Below, in pieces: positions 42,718-52,808 of a DNA stretch of 64,000 nucleotides. Location of the stretch: positions 89,276 through 153,275 of the forward strand of contig CAINGU010000088.1 in assembly GCA_903848645.1 (NCBI GenBank), in the 5' to 3' direction. The notes beneath the pieces are model-generated. The model did no database searches and was not told where the DNA came from. It was given only the letters and a program-made list of their open reading frames with translations. How positions within the stretch are numbered: the stretch's first letter is position 1; each line of letters opens with the position of its first letter. The DNA is from an uncultured cyanobacterium (lineage in GTDB: Bacteria > Cyanobacteriota > Cyanobacteriia > Cyanobacteriales > Nostocaceae). The translations under genes and the position numbers were made by a program.

Positions 42718-43062
42718 TTATAACCTAAGCAGAGCTTGAGCTTTAGCAAGACGCACTAAATTTTCGATAAACTCATAATGTTGCCACAGACACAGATCGC
42801 TTTCATCTAAACCTTGATTACGATTTTTGTCTAAGAGAAATTCAATTTCAGCTTGCACAACAGGTGAAAGACGGAGAGTTAAAATTTCTTGAGGAGATGG
42901 TAACTTTGCCAAAAACTCTAAAACTTCAGTTAGTCCAGAAAAACCTGTCGCCGGATTAGCACTAATTTCTCGCAATCCTAAAGCCAAAATTTGGGGTAAA
43001 TCTTCCTTGCGAGATTCTAAATTTCGCGCCATTTCATCAGGTATGTCTAAAGTAATTTGCAT
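42718..43062 (-). CDS. hypothetical (UPF0175/VapB-like N-terminus)
   Basis: MQITLDIPDEMARNLESRKEDLPQILALGLREI. Confidence 0.5.
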   Translation of the reverse strand: MQITLDIPDEMARNLESRKEDLPQILALGLREISANPATGFSGLTEVLEFLAKLPSPQEILTLRLSPVVQAEIEFLLDKNRNQGLDESDLCLWQHYEFIENLVRLAKAQALLRL

Positions 43063-43088
43063 AATTTTTGGCTCTTCGGTAATATAAA

Positions 43089-43385
43089 TTATATATAAAT
43101 TGCCTCGGCTAAAACACGCTCACGAATCCGGGGTTTAAGCCCATTCTTAGTAACAACATCCACCTTCAAGCCAAACAACTGACTTAAATAAGCTCTAAAT
43201 TCCACCAACATTATAAAAGTAGGTGCTGTTTCATAATGAACCAAAATATCTATATCACTTGCTTCCGTTTCCTCTCCCCTAGCATAAGAACCAAAGATCC
43301 CAATTTCTGTAATTTGATAAATTTCACAGAGAGATTGCTTTTGTAGTGATAAAACTTCCCGAATTTCATGAATACTTTTTATCAT
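43089..43385 (-). CDS. MNT-type minimal nucleotidyltransferase
   Basis: EIGIFGSYARGEETEASDIDILVHYE. Confidence 0.85.
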   Translation of the reverse strand: MIKSIHEIREVLSLQKQSLCEIYQITEIGIFGSYARGEETEASDIDILVHYETAPTFIMLVEFRAYLSQLFGLKVDVVTKNGLKPRIRERVLAEAIYI

Positions 43386-43415
43386 ATTTTATCGTCAGCC
43401 ACAGTTAATTTAATC

Positions 43416-43667
43416 TTAACAAACACAATTATTTCCGCCTTGCTTGCAATTTTTCCATCCCGTCCAAGACTGCACCCGACTTTCTGCTTCCATCGGTAAT
43501 ACCTCCGCCCGTTGACGAATACGAGCAAGCACTTCATCCCGTTGCCCATAACGTTTTTGCAACAAATCACGGACTTCTTGCTCCATCGAAATCCCCTTTT
43601 GTGCCGCCAAACGTTTAATGCGCTCAAGCAACTCATCGGATATATTGCGAATGGTAATTGTTGCCAT
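43416..43667 (-). CDS. FitA-like ribbon-helix-helix antitoxin
   Basis: MATITIRNISDELLERIKRLAAQKGISMEQEVRDLLQK. Confidence 0.8.
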   Translation of the reverse strand: MATITIRNISDELLERIKRLAAQKGISMEQEVRDLLQKRYGQRDEVLARIRQRAEVLPMEAESRVQSWTGWKNCKQGGNNCVC

Positions 43668-43702
43668 ACTGCCTCCTTTGCTAGTGCTAGTCTACTACTG
43701 GC

Positions 43703-44185
43703 TCATGTTGGCGTTTGATGATAGCTCTGTAAATCTCTGTCTAGTGACCAGATAAATACTTCACTCATGGGGAAACGTTTACACGATTTATTAAATTCTT
43801 CAATGATGCTGAGATCCCCGAAGCTTGTTCCTTCTTGTTTATCGGGAGCTTTGTTTTTACCAGCCAACTCCGGGAACTGGTCAATCCATAACATTATCTC
43901 TGTTGTGTTTGGGAATGTAGTAGTTCGCCAGGGAGCTTCACCTGTGAATGCTTCTTTAACTGCTTTAACAAAACGTAAGGCTGTTATCCTTCGCATTGTG
44001 CCGTCGCCGTTTTGGGCAATATGGTTGCCTGTTTCGAGTATCGTCGCCATAGGCAACAGAAAAGTACAGCCAGATTGAGCATAGGTCTGAAAATCTTCGA
44101 GAACTGATGCTCTATGTTGATTATAGTTGGGAACGTTAAGTATTTCCAGGAATATGCTGGTATCAATCAGACAAATACTACTCAT
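43703..44185 (-). CDS. PIN-like nuclease candidate
   Basis: ICLIDTSIFLEIL, TILETGNHI, SFGDLSIIEEF, WSLDRDL (spaced acidic residues). Confidence 0.6.
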   Translation of the reverse strand: MSSICLIDTSIFLEILNVPNYNQHRASVLEDFQTYAQSGCTFLLPMATILETGNHIAQNGDGTMRRITALRFVKAVKEAFTGEAPWRTTTFPNTTEIMLWIDQFPELAGKNKAPDKQEGTSFGDLSIIEEFNKSCKRFPMSEVFIWSLDRDLQSYHQTPT

Positions 44186-45590
44186 TACTGTACTCCTGTA
44201 AACGAGACAGCCAGGCCAGAGCTTGCTGTTTTCTGTCTTCAGGTGTGTGCGGTGACTTAACGAACCTATCCACTACTCCAGCAGTTACCAGTTGTCCTAA
44301 TGGTCCTTGCGATATGAGACTGGGGAAATCATACATATCCCCAAGCCTGATCAGGCGACTATTTCCTTGATTCCCTTCCTCTGGATCTCGGAAACAAAAG
44401 ACTACATCGCCTAAAGCAGCATCGGGTAAAGCATCCATTAGGGCTGGGTTGTGTGTGGAAAGCAGCACTCGTAATTTACGCCGCTCGGCGATATCTCGGA
44501 TGCTAGACAGTAGATGCTTGGCACGGTTGGGATGAACGCCGTTGTCAATTTCTTCGATAACTACCAAACTTCCTTCAGTTGCTGATAGCATAGCTGCTGC
44601 GATCGCTAACACCCGCAATGTGCCATCTGATAACAATGCGGCTTCACAATAGCGACGGGTATTACCAAAAGTTTCCGCTAGTTGCACCATGACTTCATCT
44701 CGTGGACCAATAAGGAAATCTAGCCCTTCTATAGCCTGTTCTGGTAAACTTTGGATAAAGTTGAGAATGGTCTGTTGATTTTCTGGTTGGTTCTCCCATA
44801 AGCGATAGAGAACGCTGGATAAATTAGTACCATCTTCTTGTAATCGCTTATCAGATTTGAAGCTGTACTCGCGCATTTTGGCGGGAACGGGATCTAGAAA
44901 CAGGATATTCTGTAAGACTCGTTGATATTCGCGGACTGTTTCAGGAATTATCTTTTGGGAATTTTCATATTTGGCATCAAAACGGGCAGGGCTGTCTAAT
45001 TGCACAAAGATAGCCATTTGATCACTGCACGTTATTTGTGGGTTGTTCTTTCCTTTGGTAAAATTGTTATACGCGACACTAACATCAGTATTTATCCCTT
45101 CAGAAGGCTGATTTAGCTCATATAGCGGGACTGAATTTGTCGAGTCAGCAATTCGTTCGCTACTGATATGCAGTTCTCCGTCACGCACATTGAGGGTTAT
45201 ATTAAGTTCGTTCCACTCTGTTGAGTCTAAACGGCAACCGATAGTAAAACTTGATTCTCCCCGATGACACAAATCATTAACTCGACCACGTACAACTCGC
45301 TCGGCGCTATTCACCGCATATTGAATGCTGGAGAGTTTTTGCCCTTGTGCCAGCCATGACAGAAAGCGCAAACCTTCCAGGGCGTTACTTTTACCTGCGG
45401 CATTAGCTCCTATTAGGACAGTCAAAGATCCTAGAGGCAATCGGCTTTTCGACAGGTGGGACAGTGGGACTGCCGAACTGTTCAAAGTTCCGCTTGTACT
45501 GTAACTTTTAAAGTTGGCGAGGGTAAATTCGGTTAGCATGGCACTCATCTTACAATTTTCCTCTAAATGCTCGATTTTATAGTGAAGCAA
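44178..45590 (-). CDS. RecF/OLD-like AAA ATPase
   Basis: LTVLIGANAAGKSNALEGLRFL; LVVIEEIDNGVHPNRA; LLSTHNPALMD; overlaps PIN-like gene by 8 bp. Confidence 0.85.
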   Translation of the reverse strand: MLHYKIEHLEENCKMSAMLTEFTLANFKSYSTSGTLNSSAVPLSHLSKSRLPLGSLTVLIGANAAGKSNALEGLRFLSWLAQGQKLSSIQYAVNSAERVVRGRVNDLCHRGESSFTIGCRLDSTEWNELNITLNVRDGELHISSERIADSTNSVPLYELNQPSEGINTDVSVAYNNFTKGKNNPQITCSDQMAIFVQLDSPARFDAKYENSQKIIPETVREYQRVLQNILFLDPVPAKMREYSFKSDKRLQEDGTNLSSVLYRLWENQPENQQTILNFIQSLPEQAIEGLDFLIGPRDEVMVQLAETFGNTRRYCEAALLSDGTLRVLAIAAAMLSATEGSLVVIEEIDNGVHPNRAKHLLSSIRDIAERRKLRVLLSTHNPALMDALPDAALGDVVFCFRDPEEGNQGNSRLIRLGDMYDFPSLISQGPLGQLVTAGVVDRFVKSPHTPEDRKQQALAWLSRLQEYSNE

Positions 45591-46171
45591 AGAGGAGATT
45601 ACGCAAATATATTCGTCAGTATTCGCTCTTGTTGCTCCTGTTTAACTTTGTACTTTTTTACTGCTTTATTGAGTATGAATAAGCATATACAGCACTTCCC
45701 GGTGTTATGAGGTACACATCTAGCGGGCAAGATGCCTGCACCACAAGAGTTTCATGATTCAACTTTGTACCTCATTAGAGCGGAATCTGCTGTATAGTAT
45801 TTCCTAGTCTAACGGGGTACAAATTTATCTGTGTTTATCTGCGCTCATCCTTTTCCATCTGCGGTTAATTCTTTTTGCTCATACGTCACTTAAATGGGAA
45901 TTGCTATAGTAATTCTAAATAAAATGTGAATGCCTTTTGTTGCTTGTTTTATGATTCAGTATGGCTACGCCTCGCCAGCTATAATAACTCAAATCTGATT
46001 GCTATATCACCAGAATAATCTGCTTGTTTATTTGGATATTTGCAAGTGTAAATAGTTGTCACAGCAAAGATAGATTTGGAATCTCAATCATGAAATTGGA
46101 AGTAAATGGAGATGAAAGCCGCGATTGCGGCAAGGAGGTGAAAATTTCACTTTCTTAAAGGAGTTTGTTAA

Positions 46172-46804
46172 ATGGCAATCGCCAAAACTCGTACTAACGG
46201 TAATACTCGCCATACAGCTAATGGTAAAGTATCAGCGAAAACAAATAACACAGCTACCGCAACTAAATCTAAGGCAGTAAAGGCTTCACCACAACAGGAA
46301 GCATTAGCCTTATTGAAGGAATTGCGAAATTTAATCTTCAAAGAGTACGGGATTAAATTACAGTTACGAGACTCCAGAATTTCTACCAAAATCGGTCATG
46401 CAGCCCGTGAAAAACTCGGACTTGATATTGCTGCTCAAGTTAAAAAGAAAGGTGGTAATAAAAAGTTTGATTGGCAGAAATGGAACAGCAAATTATTTCC
46501 TAAATTGTTTGGACAACCAGATGCCCTCAAATATCCACCAGAAGTAGTTGCTATTTTCATGAGTATGCTGTACGACACAATCAGCAAAGACCCGGAGCAA
46601 GCAATAGCTGATTTAGTCGAATTCAACCGGGCATCACTAGAACGTCGCAACTCATTCCAAGAACAAGAAGTGGAAGAACTGGATGATTTAGATAACGAAC
46701 TTGACGAGGACTTGGACGAAGATGAGGATGATGACGATGAACTCGATAAGGACTTGGATGAAGATGACGATTTAGATGAAGATGATGAGGACGATGACGA
46801 GTAA
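46172..46804 (+). CDS. hypothetical protein with poly-Asp/Glu tail
   Basis: 210-aa ORF. Confidence 0.6.
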   Translation: MAIAKTRTNGNTRHTANGKVSAKTNNTATATKSKAVKASPQQEALALLKELRNLIFKEYGIKLQLRDSRISTKIGHAAREKLGLDIAAQVKKKGGNKKFDWQKWNSKLFPKLFGQPDALKYPPEVVAIFMSMLYDTISKDPEQAIADLVEFNRASLERRNSFQEQEVEELDDLDNELDEDLDEDEDDDDELDKDLDEDDDLDEDDEDDDE

Positions 46805-47037
46805 TTGATTCTCAACAAGTGACAGAATTATAACTACAAATAACCATGTATTGCTACCAACAATACAGGTTATTTTTTTATTGAATTTGAACAAAATAAT
46901 GCAGAAAAATCAGAATTATTACTTCTTGTAATATTTCAAACAAACTTTTAAATTTATCAATTGTCATTGTCTAAATGCGGAATTAATTAGAAACTGAAAA
47001 CATCTAATTTCATTTTAAAAGCACAAAAATTTATCCT

Positions 47038-47280
47038 ATGAGCCATAGCTTGTATGAAGAAATAGGAGTCATCCGCCAAGTTATGCTAACAGGAATACCT
47101 ATGAACCATAGCTTATATGACGAAGTAGAAATCATCCGCCAAGTTATGCTAACAGGAATGCCTATAAAAAAACTAAATTTAGTAAAACAAACTTTGGAAA
47201 GAATGAACGAATTGGAATTTCAGCGAATTGCATCTTTCGATGCGGTTTCTATGAGAAAAACAGAAAATATCAAGGAGTAA
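47038..47280 (+). CDS. small protein with internal duplication
   Basis: MSHSLYEEIGVIRQVMLTGIP / MNHSLYDEVEIIRQVMLTGMP. Confidence 0.45.
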   Translation: MSHSLYEEIGVIRQVMLTGIPMNHSLYDEVEIIRQVMLTGMPIKKLNLVKQTLERMNELEFQRIASFDAVSMRKTENIKE

Positions 47281-47285
47281 TTCTC

Positions 47286-47717
47286 ATGCTGAAGACTCGC
47301 AAAGCCACTAAAACAGCCTCTACCTCTAAAACTAAAAAGCATATTCCAGCTTTAGAGCGAGTAATTACTTATCAGGAAAAAGTCCACTTGATGGTAATTG
47401 AGGTATTACGGGAAGAATCGGGGAGAGAATTAGCAGCTACCGCCCGATTTAATGAACAAGAGTTTGATTGGGAAAAACATAACACACAGTTTCGTAACGA
47501 TTATCTGAACACACCATTGAAAGAATTGGTGAATTATGCCCGCAAACTTTACGGGTTGAATAATCTGGATGAAATTCGAGATAGACGTGCTGCTCATAAA
47601 GCTGTTCGCTCTAAACGCATGGAGGGACTTAATGGTTTAAGTAATAACTCAGATGACTGGATAGATGACGATTTTGAACAGGATGAAGATGACGAAGATT
47701 TAGAAGTTGAAGATTAA
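47286..47717 (+). CDS. conserved cyanobacterial hypothetical, paralogue of 47914-48303
   Basis: LMVIEVLREESGRELAATARFNEQEFDWEKHNTQF. Confidence 0.65.
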   Translation: MLKTRKATKTASTSKTKKHIPALERVITYQEKVHLMVIEVLREESGRELAATARFNEQEFDWEKHNTQFRNDYLNTPLKELVNYARKLYGLNNLDEIRDRRAAHKAVRSKRMEGLNGLSNNSDDWIDDDFEQDEDDEDLEVED

Positions 47718-47722
47718 TTATT

Positions 47723-47750
47723 ATGCCCCGATTCAAATAATTCGGGGCAT
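47723..47750 (+). terminator. rho-independent-type terminator
   Basis: ATGCCCCGA-N10-TCGGGGCAT followed by TTTTATTT. Confidence 0.75.
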
Positions 47751-47913
47751 TTTATTTGAGCGCATAGCTAATACAACAAACAGAATTGAAGACAATAATT
47801 GCAACTGAATTTTAGCTTTAGCAATCAGAAAGTGAATTTTAATTCAGAAGGCATCTGTCGATGCTATCTATGCGAGATCCAAGTAAGTAATTCGTTAATC
47901 AAAGGACAATGCT

Positions 47914-48303
47914 ATGAAACGTAATCAGCAACAAACTAAAGTTTTAGAAAAAGCGATGGAATATCAAGGTCAGGAAAATCCAATTAAACGGAAACGTAAT
48001 CAACAAGAAACCAAAGCTTTGGAAAAAGTTATGGGATATCAAGATAAAGTACGATTAATGGTACTCGAAGTTTTAAGAGAGGAAACTGGACGAGAACTCG
48101 CTGCTAAAGCCCGGTTTAATCAAGAAGAATTCGACTGGAACGAACACAACACAGAGTTTCGTCTGGACTATGCTGATACTCCAATCAATGAACTGTTAGC
48201 TTACGCTAAACGTTTCTATGGATTAAAGGATTTGGATGCAGTGCGCGAGCGACGCAAGGCTCACAAACAACAACGTGCAGCTAGATTTGCTGAAGCATCT
48301 TAA
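47914..48303 (+). CDS. conserved cyanobacterial hypothetical, paralogue of 47286-47717
   Basis: LMVLEVLREETGRELAAKARFNQEEFDWNEHNTEF. Confidence 0.65.
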   Translation: MKRNQQQTKVLEKAMEYQGQENPIKRKRNQQETKALEKVMGYQDKVRLMVLEVLREETGRELAAKARFNQEEFDWNEHNTEFRLDYADTPINELLAYAKRFYGLKDLDAVRERRKAHKQQRAARFAEAS

Positions 48304-48324
48304 GTATCTACTTCTGAAAACAGC

Positions 48325-48354
48325 AACCCCACATTTAAGTGGGGTAACTTTTTG
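48325..48354 (+). terminator. rho-independent-type terminator
   Basis: ACCCCAC-ATTTAA-GTGGGGT then AACTTTTT. Confidence 0.65.
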
Positions 48355-48480
48355 CCCACCCACCCTTACCCATAAAAACTGTATTTTCGAGGCTAAATTC
48401 GCATAACCACACCTGAACGGACGGACACCACTACCGTTACAAAAATTAAATTTACTTAATATTTCGTTACGATAAGGGCA

Positions 48481-49653
48481 TTGAGAGAAAAAACAAACTT
48501 CTCAATGCCCATGTCACAGGTAAACGCCATGAATAGCACAATTCGGGTTGGCAACCTCTTTGGAATACCTTTCTATATACATCCTTCCTGGTTTTTAGTT
48601 CTAGGTTTGGTAACTTGGAGCTATAGCAGTGGACTAGCGGCACAATTTCCCCAATTAGGTGGAGGATTGCCTTTGGTACTGGGATTGATGACGGCGCTAC
48701 TGTTATTCGGCTCAGTTGTCGCCCATGAATTAGGACACAGCTTTGTCGCTATTCGCCAAGGAATTGATGTTAAATCAATTACACTATTTATATTTGGTGG
48801 ACTGGCAAGTTTAGAAAAAGAATCGCCAACTCCAGGAGCAGCTTTTTGGGTAGCTATTGCCGGACCAATAGTTAGTTTGATGCTATTTGCTACAGCGACA
48901 ACAGTTGGTTTTGCGACTGCTGCATCTGGACCGTTGGCTGCTATCCTGGGTCTACTGGCTTCTGTTAATTTGACCTTAGCTCTATTTAACCTCATTCCTG
49001 GCTTGCCTTTGGATGGGGGTAATATCCTAAAAGCAATAGTTTGGAAAATCACTGGTAAATCCTATAAAGGAGTGGTTGTTGCCAGCCGAATTGGACAAAT
49101 CTTTGGTTGGTTAGCGATCGCTTCTGGTTTAATTCCTCTACTATTGTTGGGTAGCTTTGGTAACTTCTGGAACTTGTTAATCGGCTTCTTTTTGCTACAA
49201 AATGCTGGTAATGCTGCCCAATTTGCGAGAGTGCAAGAAAAACTCACAGGTTTAACAGCAGCGGATGCTGTAACGAACGATAGCCCGATTGTCAAAGCGA
49301 ATTTGAGTTTAAGAGAGTTTGCTGATCAACATCTCTTAAATGCTCAGGAATACCGTCAGTTTTTGGTGACAGATGAGCAAGGACAATTGTTAGGAGCAAT
49401 ATCAGTTGATGACTTGCGAACTATCCCGAATACATTGTGGGCAGAAACTCAAGTTCTCAAAGTCATGAAACCAATTGAGCAGTCTAGCACTGTACAATCG
49501 GATCAACCGTTGCTAGAAGTAGTACAGTTACTCGAAACACAAAAATTATCAGCACTGACTGTAATTCGTGAAAATGGTTTTCTGGTTGGTATTTTAGAAA
49601 AAGCTGCAATTATCAACTTACTTCAGAAGAAAGTACAAACAAAATTTGCATAA
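48481..49653 (+). CDS. M50 site-2-type metalloprotease with CBS domains
   Basis: VVAHELGHSFVAIRQGI, NLIPGLPLDGGNIL, C-terminal CBS-like pair. Confidence 0.92.
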   Translation: MREKTNFSMPMSQVNAMNSTIRVGNLFGIPFYIHPSWFLVLGLVTWSYSSGLAAQFPQLGGGLPLVLGLMTALLLFGSVVAHELGHSFVAIRQGIDVKSITLFIFGGLASLEKESPTPGAAFWVAIAGPIVSLMLFATATTVGFATAASGPLAAILGLLASVNLTLALFNLIPGLPLDGGNILKAIVWKITGKSYKGVVVASRIGQIFGWLAIASGLIPLLLLGSFGNFWNLLIGFFLLQNAGNAAQFARVQEKLTGLTAADAVTNDSPIVKANLSLREFADQHLLNAQEYRQFLVTDEQGQLLGAISVDDLRTIPNTLWAETQVLKVMKPIEQSSTVQSDQPLLEVVQLLETQKLSALTVIRENGFLVGILEKAAIINLLQKKVQTKFA

Positions 49654-49786
49654 CCTCTTCAATTCTCCAAATAAAAACTCAAAATTGCCTTGAAAAGAAA
49701 GCAGTTTTGAGTTTTTATGTTTGTAGACAAATATTCAGAATACAGAATATCGTGCTACAAGTTAGAACAAACATATCGCTGAAAAA

Positions 49787-50371
49787 TCACTTTTTCTTCA
49801 CAGGTACAGGTAGAGGCTCACAACCAACACCACCAAATGTGGCAATTCTTCGAGTAGAAAACTGACTGGTCATTAAATTGTAAATCTGCTGATTAGACAG
49901 TTGAGTTTTGTTAATTTCAATTGTTGGTTTCGTTTTCCCCTTATTGACATAAATCAGCATATCTGCCCAATAAAACCGTGGTTCGGAAGGTTTGGAATAA
50001 ACAGGATAACAGCCTTTAGAACTAATCGCTAATTTATGATCTACAGCAGACATTGATCCCAGAGGAATACCAGTCTGAACCAATTTCGCTGCTTCTATTG
50101 GTCCCCACAAACGCAGATTGTCCTTGATGCAGCGTTTACCATCTTTAACTGGGGCAATGATATTCCCACAAACTTTTACCTCAACATCATACATTGGTGG
50201 GTAATTAGGTACAGAGGGAGTTTGTGCTTTGGCAGTAATGCTTTGGCTATTAGTGCTTAAATCAACACTTGCATTGGTGCAAGCTGCTAAAATTCCGCCT
50301 ATTACTAATAGCCAAGTTGTGCGAAGTTTACGGCTCATCATTGATTTCACTCCTATTTTAGAATTAAACAA
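49787..50371 (-). CDS. hypothetical lipoprotein-like protein
   Basis: LLVIGGILAACTN lipobox-like. Confidence 0.55.
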   Translation of the reverse strand: MFNSKIGVKSMMSRKLRTTWLLVIGGILAACTNASVDLSTNSQSITAKAQTPSVPNYPPMYDVEVKVCGNIIAPVKDGKRCIKDNLRLWGPIEAAKLVQTGIPLGSMSAVDHKLAISSKGCYPVYSKPSEPRFYWADMLIYVNKGKTKPTIEINKTQLSNQQIYNLMTSQFSTRRIATFGGVGCEPLPVPVKKK

Positions 50372-50472
50372 CTAATATCAAATCCGGTTAAATGTACATA
50401 ATTTCAATCCTGAAATAACAGGGGTTGTAGCTCGTTTTTAGTGCGGTTGTTCTTACGGATTTGATATCAAAA

Positions 50473-51255
50473 CTAATTTTTTGATTGAGAAACAAACTTA
50501 CGTTGATTAAGAGGTTGCACCCAAAGAGTACAAAAACCTGATACGGCTTTTTTGCTGCTTGCTCCCATTTCTAAAGTTACCCCTAAGCGTTTTACTTCCT
50601 TCGTACAAGTCAATTGACCAGCACTATCTCGACTCAATAAATCTCGATTCCATTCCATGAAATTACGAGCAAACTTACCTTCATTAGTGGTTGTCCATGC
50701 CAAAGCATTAGCTTCTTGTTGAGTCAATTGGCGTGAACCAGTCGGGTCTAAATTGCTAGATTGATACCAAAGCATTGCCCCTATACCCAGGAGTCCACCC
50801 ACTGTTGCGGTAATCAATAAGAGTATTCCAGCAACAATTAATGAAGGAACTGAATGAATAGCACGCTCAAATTCTGTATGCTTAATTAATGTCGTGACTG
50901 CATGAGCGATCGCTTTCTGCTGTCCTTTGACTGCTGCTTTTTCATAGCTTTGCAGATGCTCATAAAGTTGGGTTTGCCACTGGTCAAACATTGTCTCCAT
51001 TTCTTGAGGACTGTCTTCTAACAACACTTGTAGTCTGCCAGTCGCAATCATCATTAGAAATGCTGGATCATCGGGGTCAAGTCCGGTTTGAACAACTATT
51101 TCCCAAACCCTCGCTTTAAAAGCATCATCCTTACCACGAATTGCTAAGTCTAGTAAAGTAGGGTAAGGAATTCGACTTAAACCTCTACCTCTAGCAGCGA
51201 CTGAATCCAAAAAATCATCATCTAAATCGAGTTCTTCGGTGTGAGAATTCTTCAT
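50473..51255 (-). CDS. hypothetical membrane protein (plasmid cluster)
   Basis: One TM segment. Confidence 0.55.
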   Translation of the reverse strand: MKNSHTEELDLDDDFLDSVAARGRGLSRIPYPTLLDLAIRGKDDAFKARVWEIVVQTGLDPDDPAFLMMIATGRLQVLLEDSPQEMETMFDQWQTQLYEHLQSYEKAAVKGQQKAIAHAVTTLIKHTEFERAIHSVPSLIVAGILLLITATVGGLLGIGAMLWYQSSNLDPTGSRQLTQQEANALAWTTTNEGKFARNFMEWNRDLLSRDSAGQLTCTKEVKRLGVTLEMGASSKKAVSGFCTLWVQPLNQRKFVSQSKN

Positions 51256-51336
51256 AGGATAACTGGGTAATTAGGAAACGAGCGAGTCTATGACTAAAGC
51301 CAGACTCCGCTATTAGATTGAAGAGTGTTAAATAGG

Positions 51337-52107
51337 TTATTTCTTGGTAGCGACTTTGCCATTAGTATTAGAACTATCAGCTTTTTCTGACGGTGGAGTA
51401 ATTGAAGCTGCTGGTAGATTCCAAATTTTAGCTTTTTCAATTTCCTCACAAGCTTTTTTGAGAAAACTGTGCAGTCTCTGCTTACCTAATATTCCTAATT
51501 CTCCATAATCTTTAGCCTGAGAAAAATTTATCCGATGGGCATCAAGGAGATCCCGTTCTCGATAACTAAACTTGGGAAAGTCAATGACTGCTACTTTATA
51601 AGCCTTAATTAAATCCTGTAAATCTTCACGTCCATCTATGTGTTTCCAATCATCGCATAAACCAAAGTTACGGACAAATATATGTTTAATATTTTTTTCA
51701 AATCTTTGAAGAGATTGCATAAATAACTGCACACTATCATATCCTCCACTACAAACAAACCATTTATTTATCTTGACTTTATTTTTGCCAGTAATTTCTA
51801 GAATTTGATTACGCTCAATCCAATCAGTTACGGCTGGGTAGACTTGAGCAGGTAAATTGACAATTACAGAATTTGTCAGTGCCAAATTAAAGATTTCATC
51901 AGCTTCGTAAGCTTTGCGCTCTGATTCACTAAAAATGGCTGTTTTATGATTGTCTGGGTAAAATGCACCTACGTCTGGATTACTTTGGTCTGCTTCCACC
52001 AACTCATAAAGTAATTTATTGTCAATGCAGTATTGCACCATGACTCTGGCAAATAAAGACTTGCCAACACCACCTTTTTCACCATCAATGAAGTGAATTG
52101 TAGCCAT
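51337..52107 (-). CDS. MinD/ParA-like (MobD-type) P-loop ATPase
   Basis: IDGEKGGVGKSLFARVMVQYC. Confidence 0.85.
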   Translation of the reverse strand: MATIHFIDGEKGGVGKSLFARVMVQYCIDNKLLYELVEADQSNPDVGAFYPDNHKTAIFSESERKAYEADEIFNLALTNSVIVNLPAQVYPAVTDWIERNQILEITGKNKVKINKWFVCSGGYDSVQLFMQSLQRFEKNIKHIFVRNFGLCDDWKHIDGREDLQDLIKAYKVAVIDFPKFSYRERDLLDAHRINFSQAKDYGELGILGKQRLHSFLKKACEEIEKAKIWNLPAASITPPSEKADSSNTNGKVATKK

Positions 52108-52254
52108 CTTATTCTCTCCTTTGTGATTTGACTAACTGTGCATTCATATAGGAATCTGGTTTGAATTTTGAAAATATGCTGAGACTTAAATCTCTGTCTA
52201 AACAGGGTTTTATCTGAAAAACAGGTCAGAAATTTAATAGAGTCCTATAGATGC

Positions 52255-52806
52255 TTAAATATCTGTAAACATATCATTATTGTCATCATAAAAAGACCCT
52301 TTACCAGGAATGAAAGAATCAGAATCAATTTGATTTTTTGCCTGATTACTATTACTTTGGTATTGGCTACTACTATCATCATTACTACTGGAATTACCAG
52401 CATCTGAATCGAACATAGTAGCCATTGTCTGAGGATTAGTTATCGTACTTATAGGTACAGCTAAAACATCACTTGATTTGTGTGGTAATCCTAATTCCAT
52501 TCGCAAATAAGCTAGGTGTTGCTCTAGGGCATGACAACAAATCAACCCTATCCGATGCACTTCTTGATCACTAATATCTACACCTGTATTTACTTGGGCT
52601 TTGTATGCTAATGGCAACCAGCATATTCTAATTGCTTGTAATACCATTTCTTTACCAGTTTGTGCTTTATTTCCCTGTTGTAAATATGCAATTAGTTTCC
52701 CATCTACAGTATTTGCCAGAGGACGATATCGAAAACTAAAATCTTCCTTTTGTCTGTTGTGTTGTCTATTAGGGTCATGATTTTTAGGTAATTTATTATT
52801 AGTCAT
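52255..52806 (-). CDS. hypothetical protein of the ParM-like cluster
   Basis: Three bp downstream of the ParM-like ORF. Confidence 0.5.
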   Translation of the reverse strand: MTNNKLPKNHDPNRQHNRQKEDFSFRYRPLANTVDGKLIAYLQQGNKAQTGKEMVLQAIRICWLPLAYKAQVNTGVDISDQEVHRIGLICCHALEQHLAYLRMELGLPHKSSDVLAVPISTITNPQTMATMFDSDAGNSSSNDDSSSQYQSNSNQAKNQIDSDSFIPGKGSFYDDNNDMFTDI

Positions 52807-52808
52807 AT

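Noticed and set aside
46435-46818. Poly-serine ORF on the minus strand
   Set aside because: Antisense artefact of the Asp/Glu codon run in the 46172-46804 gene.
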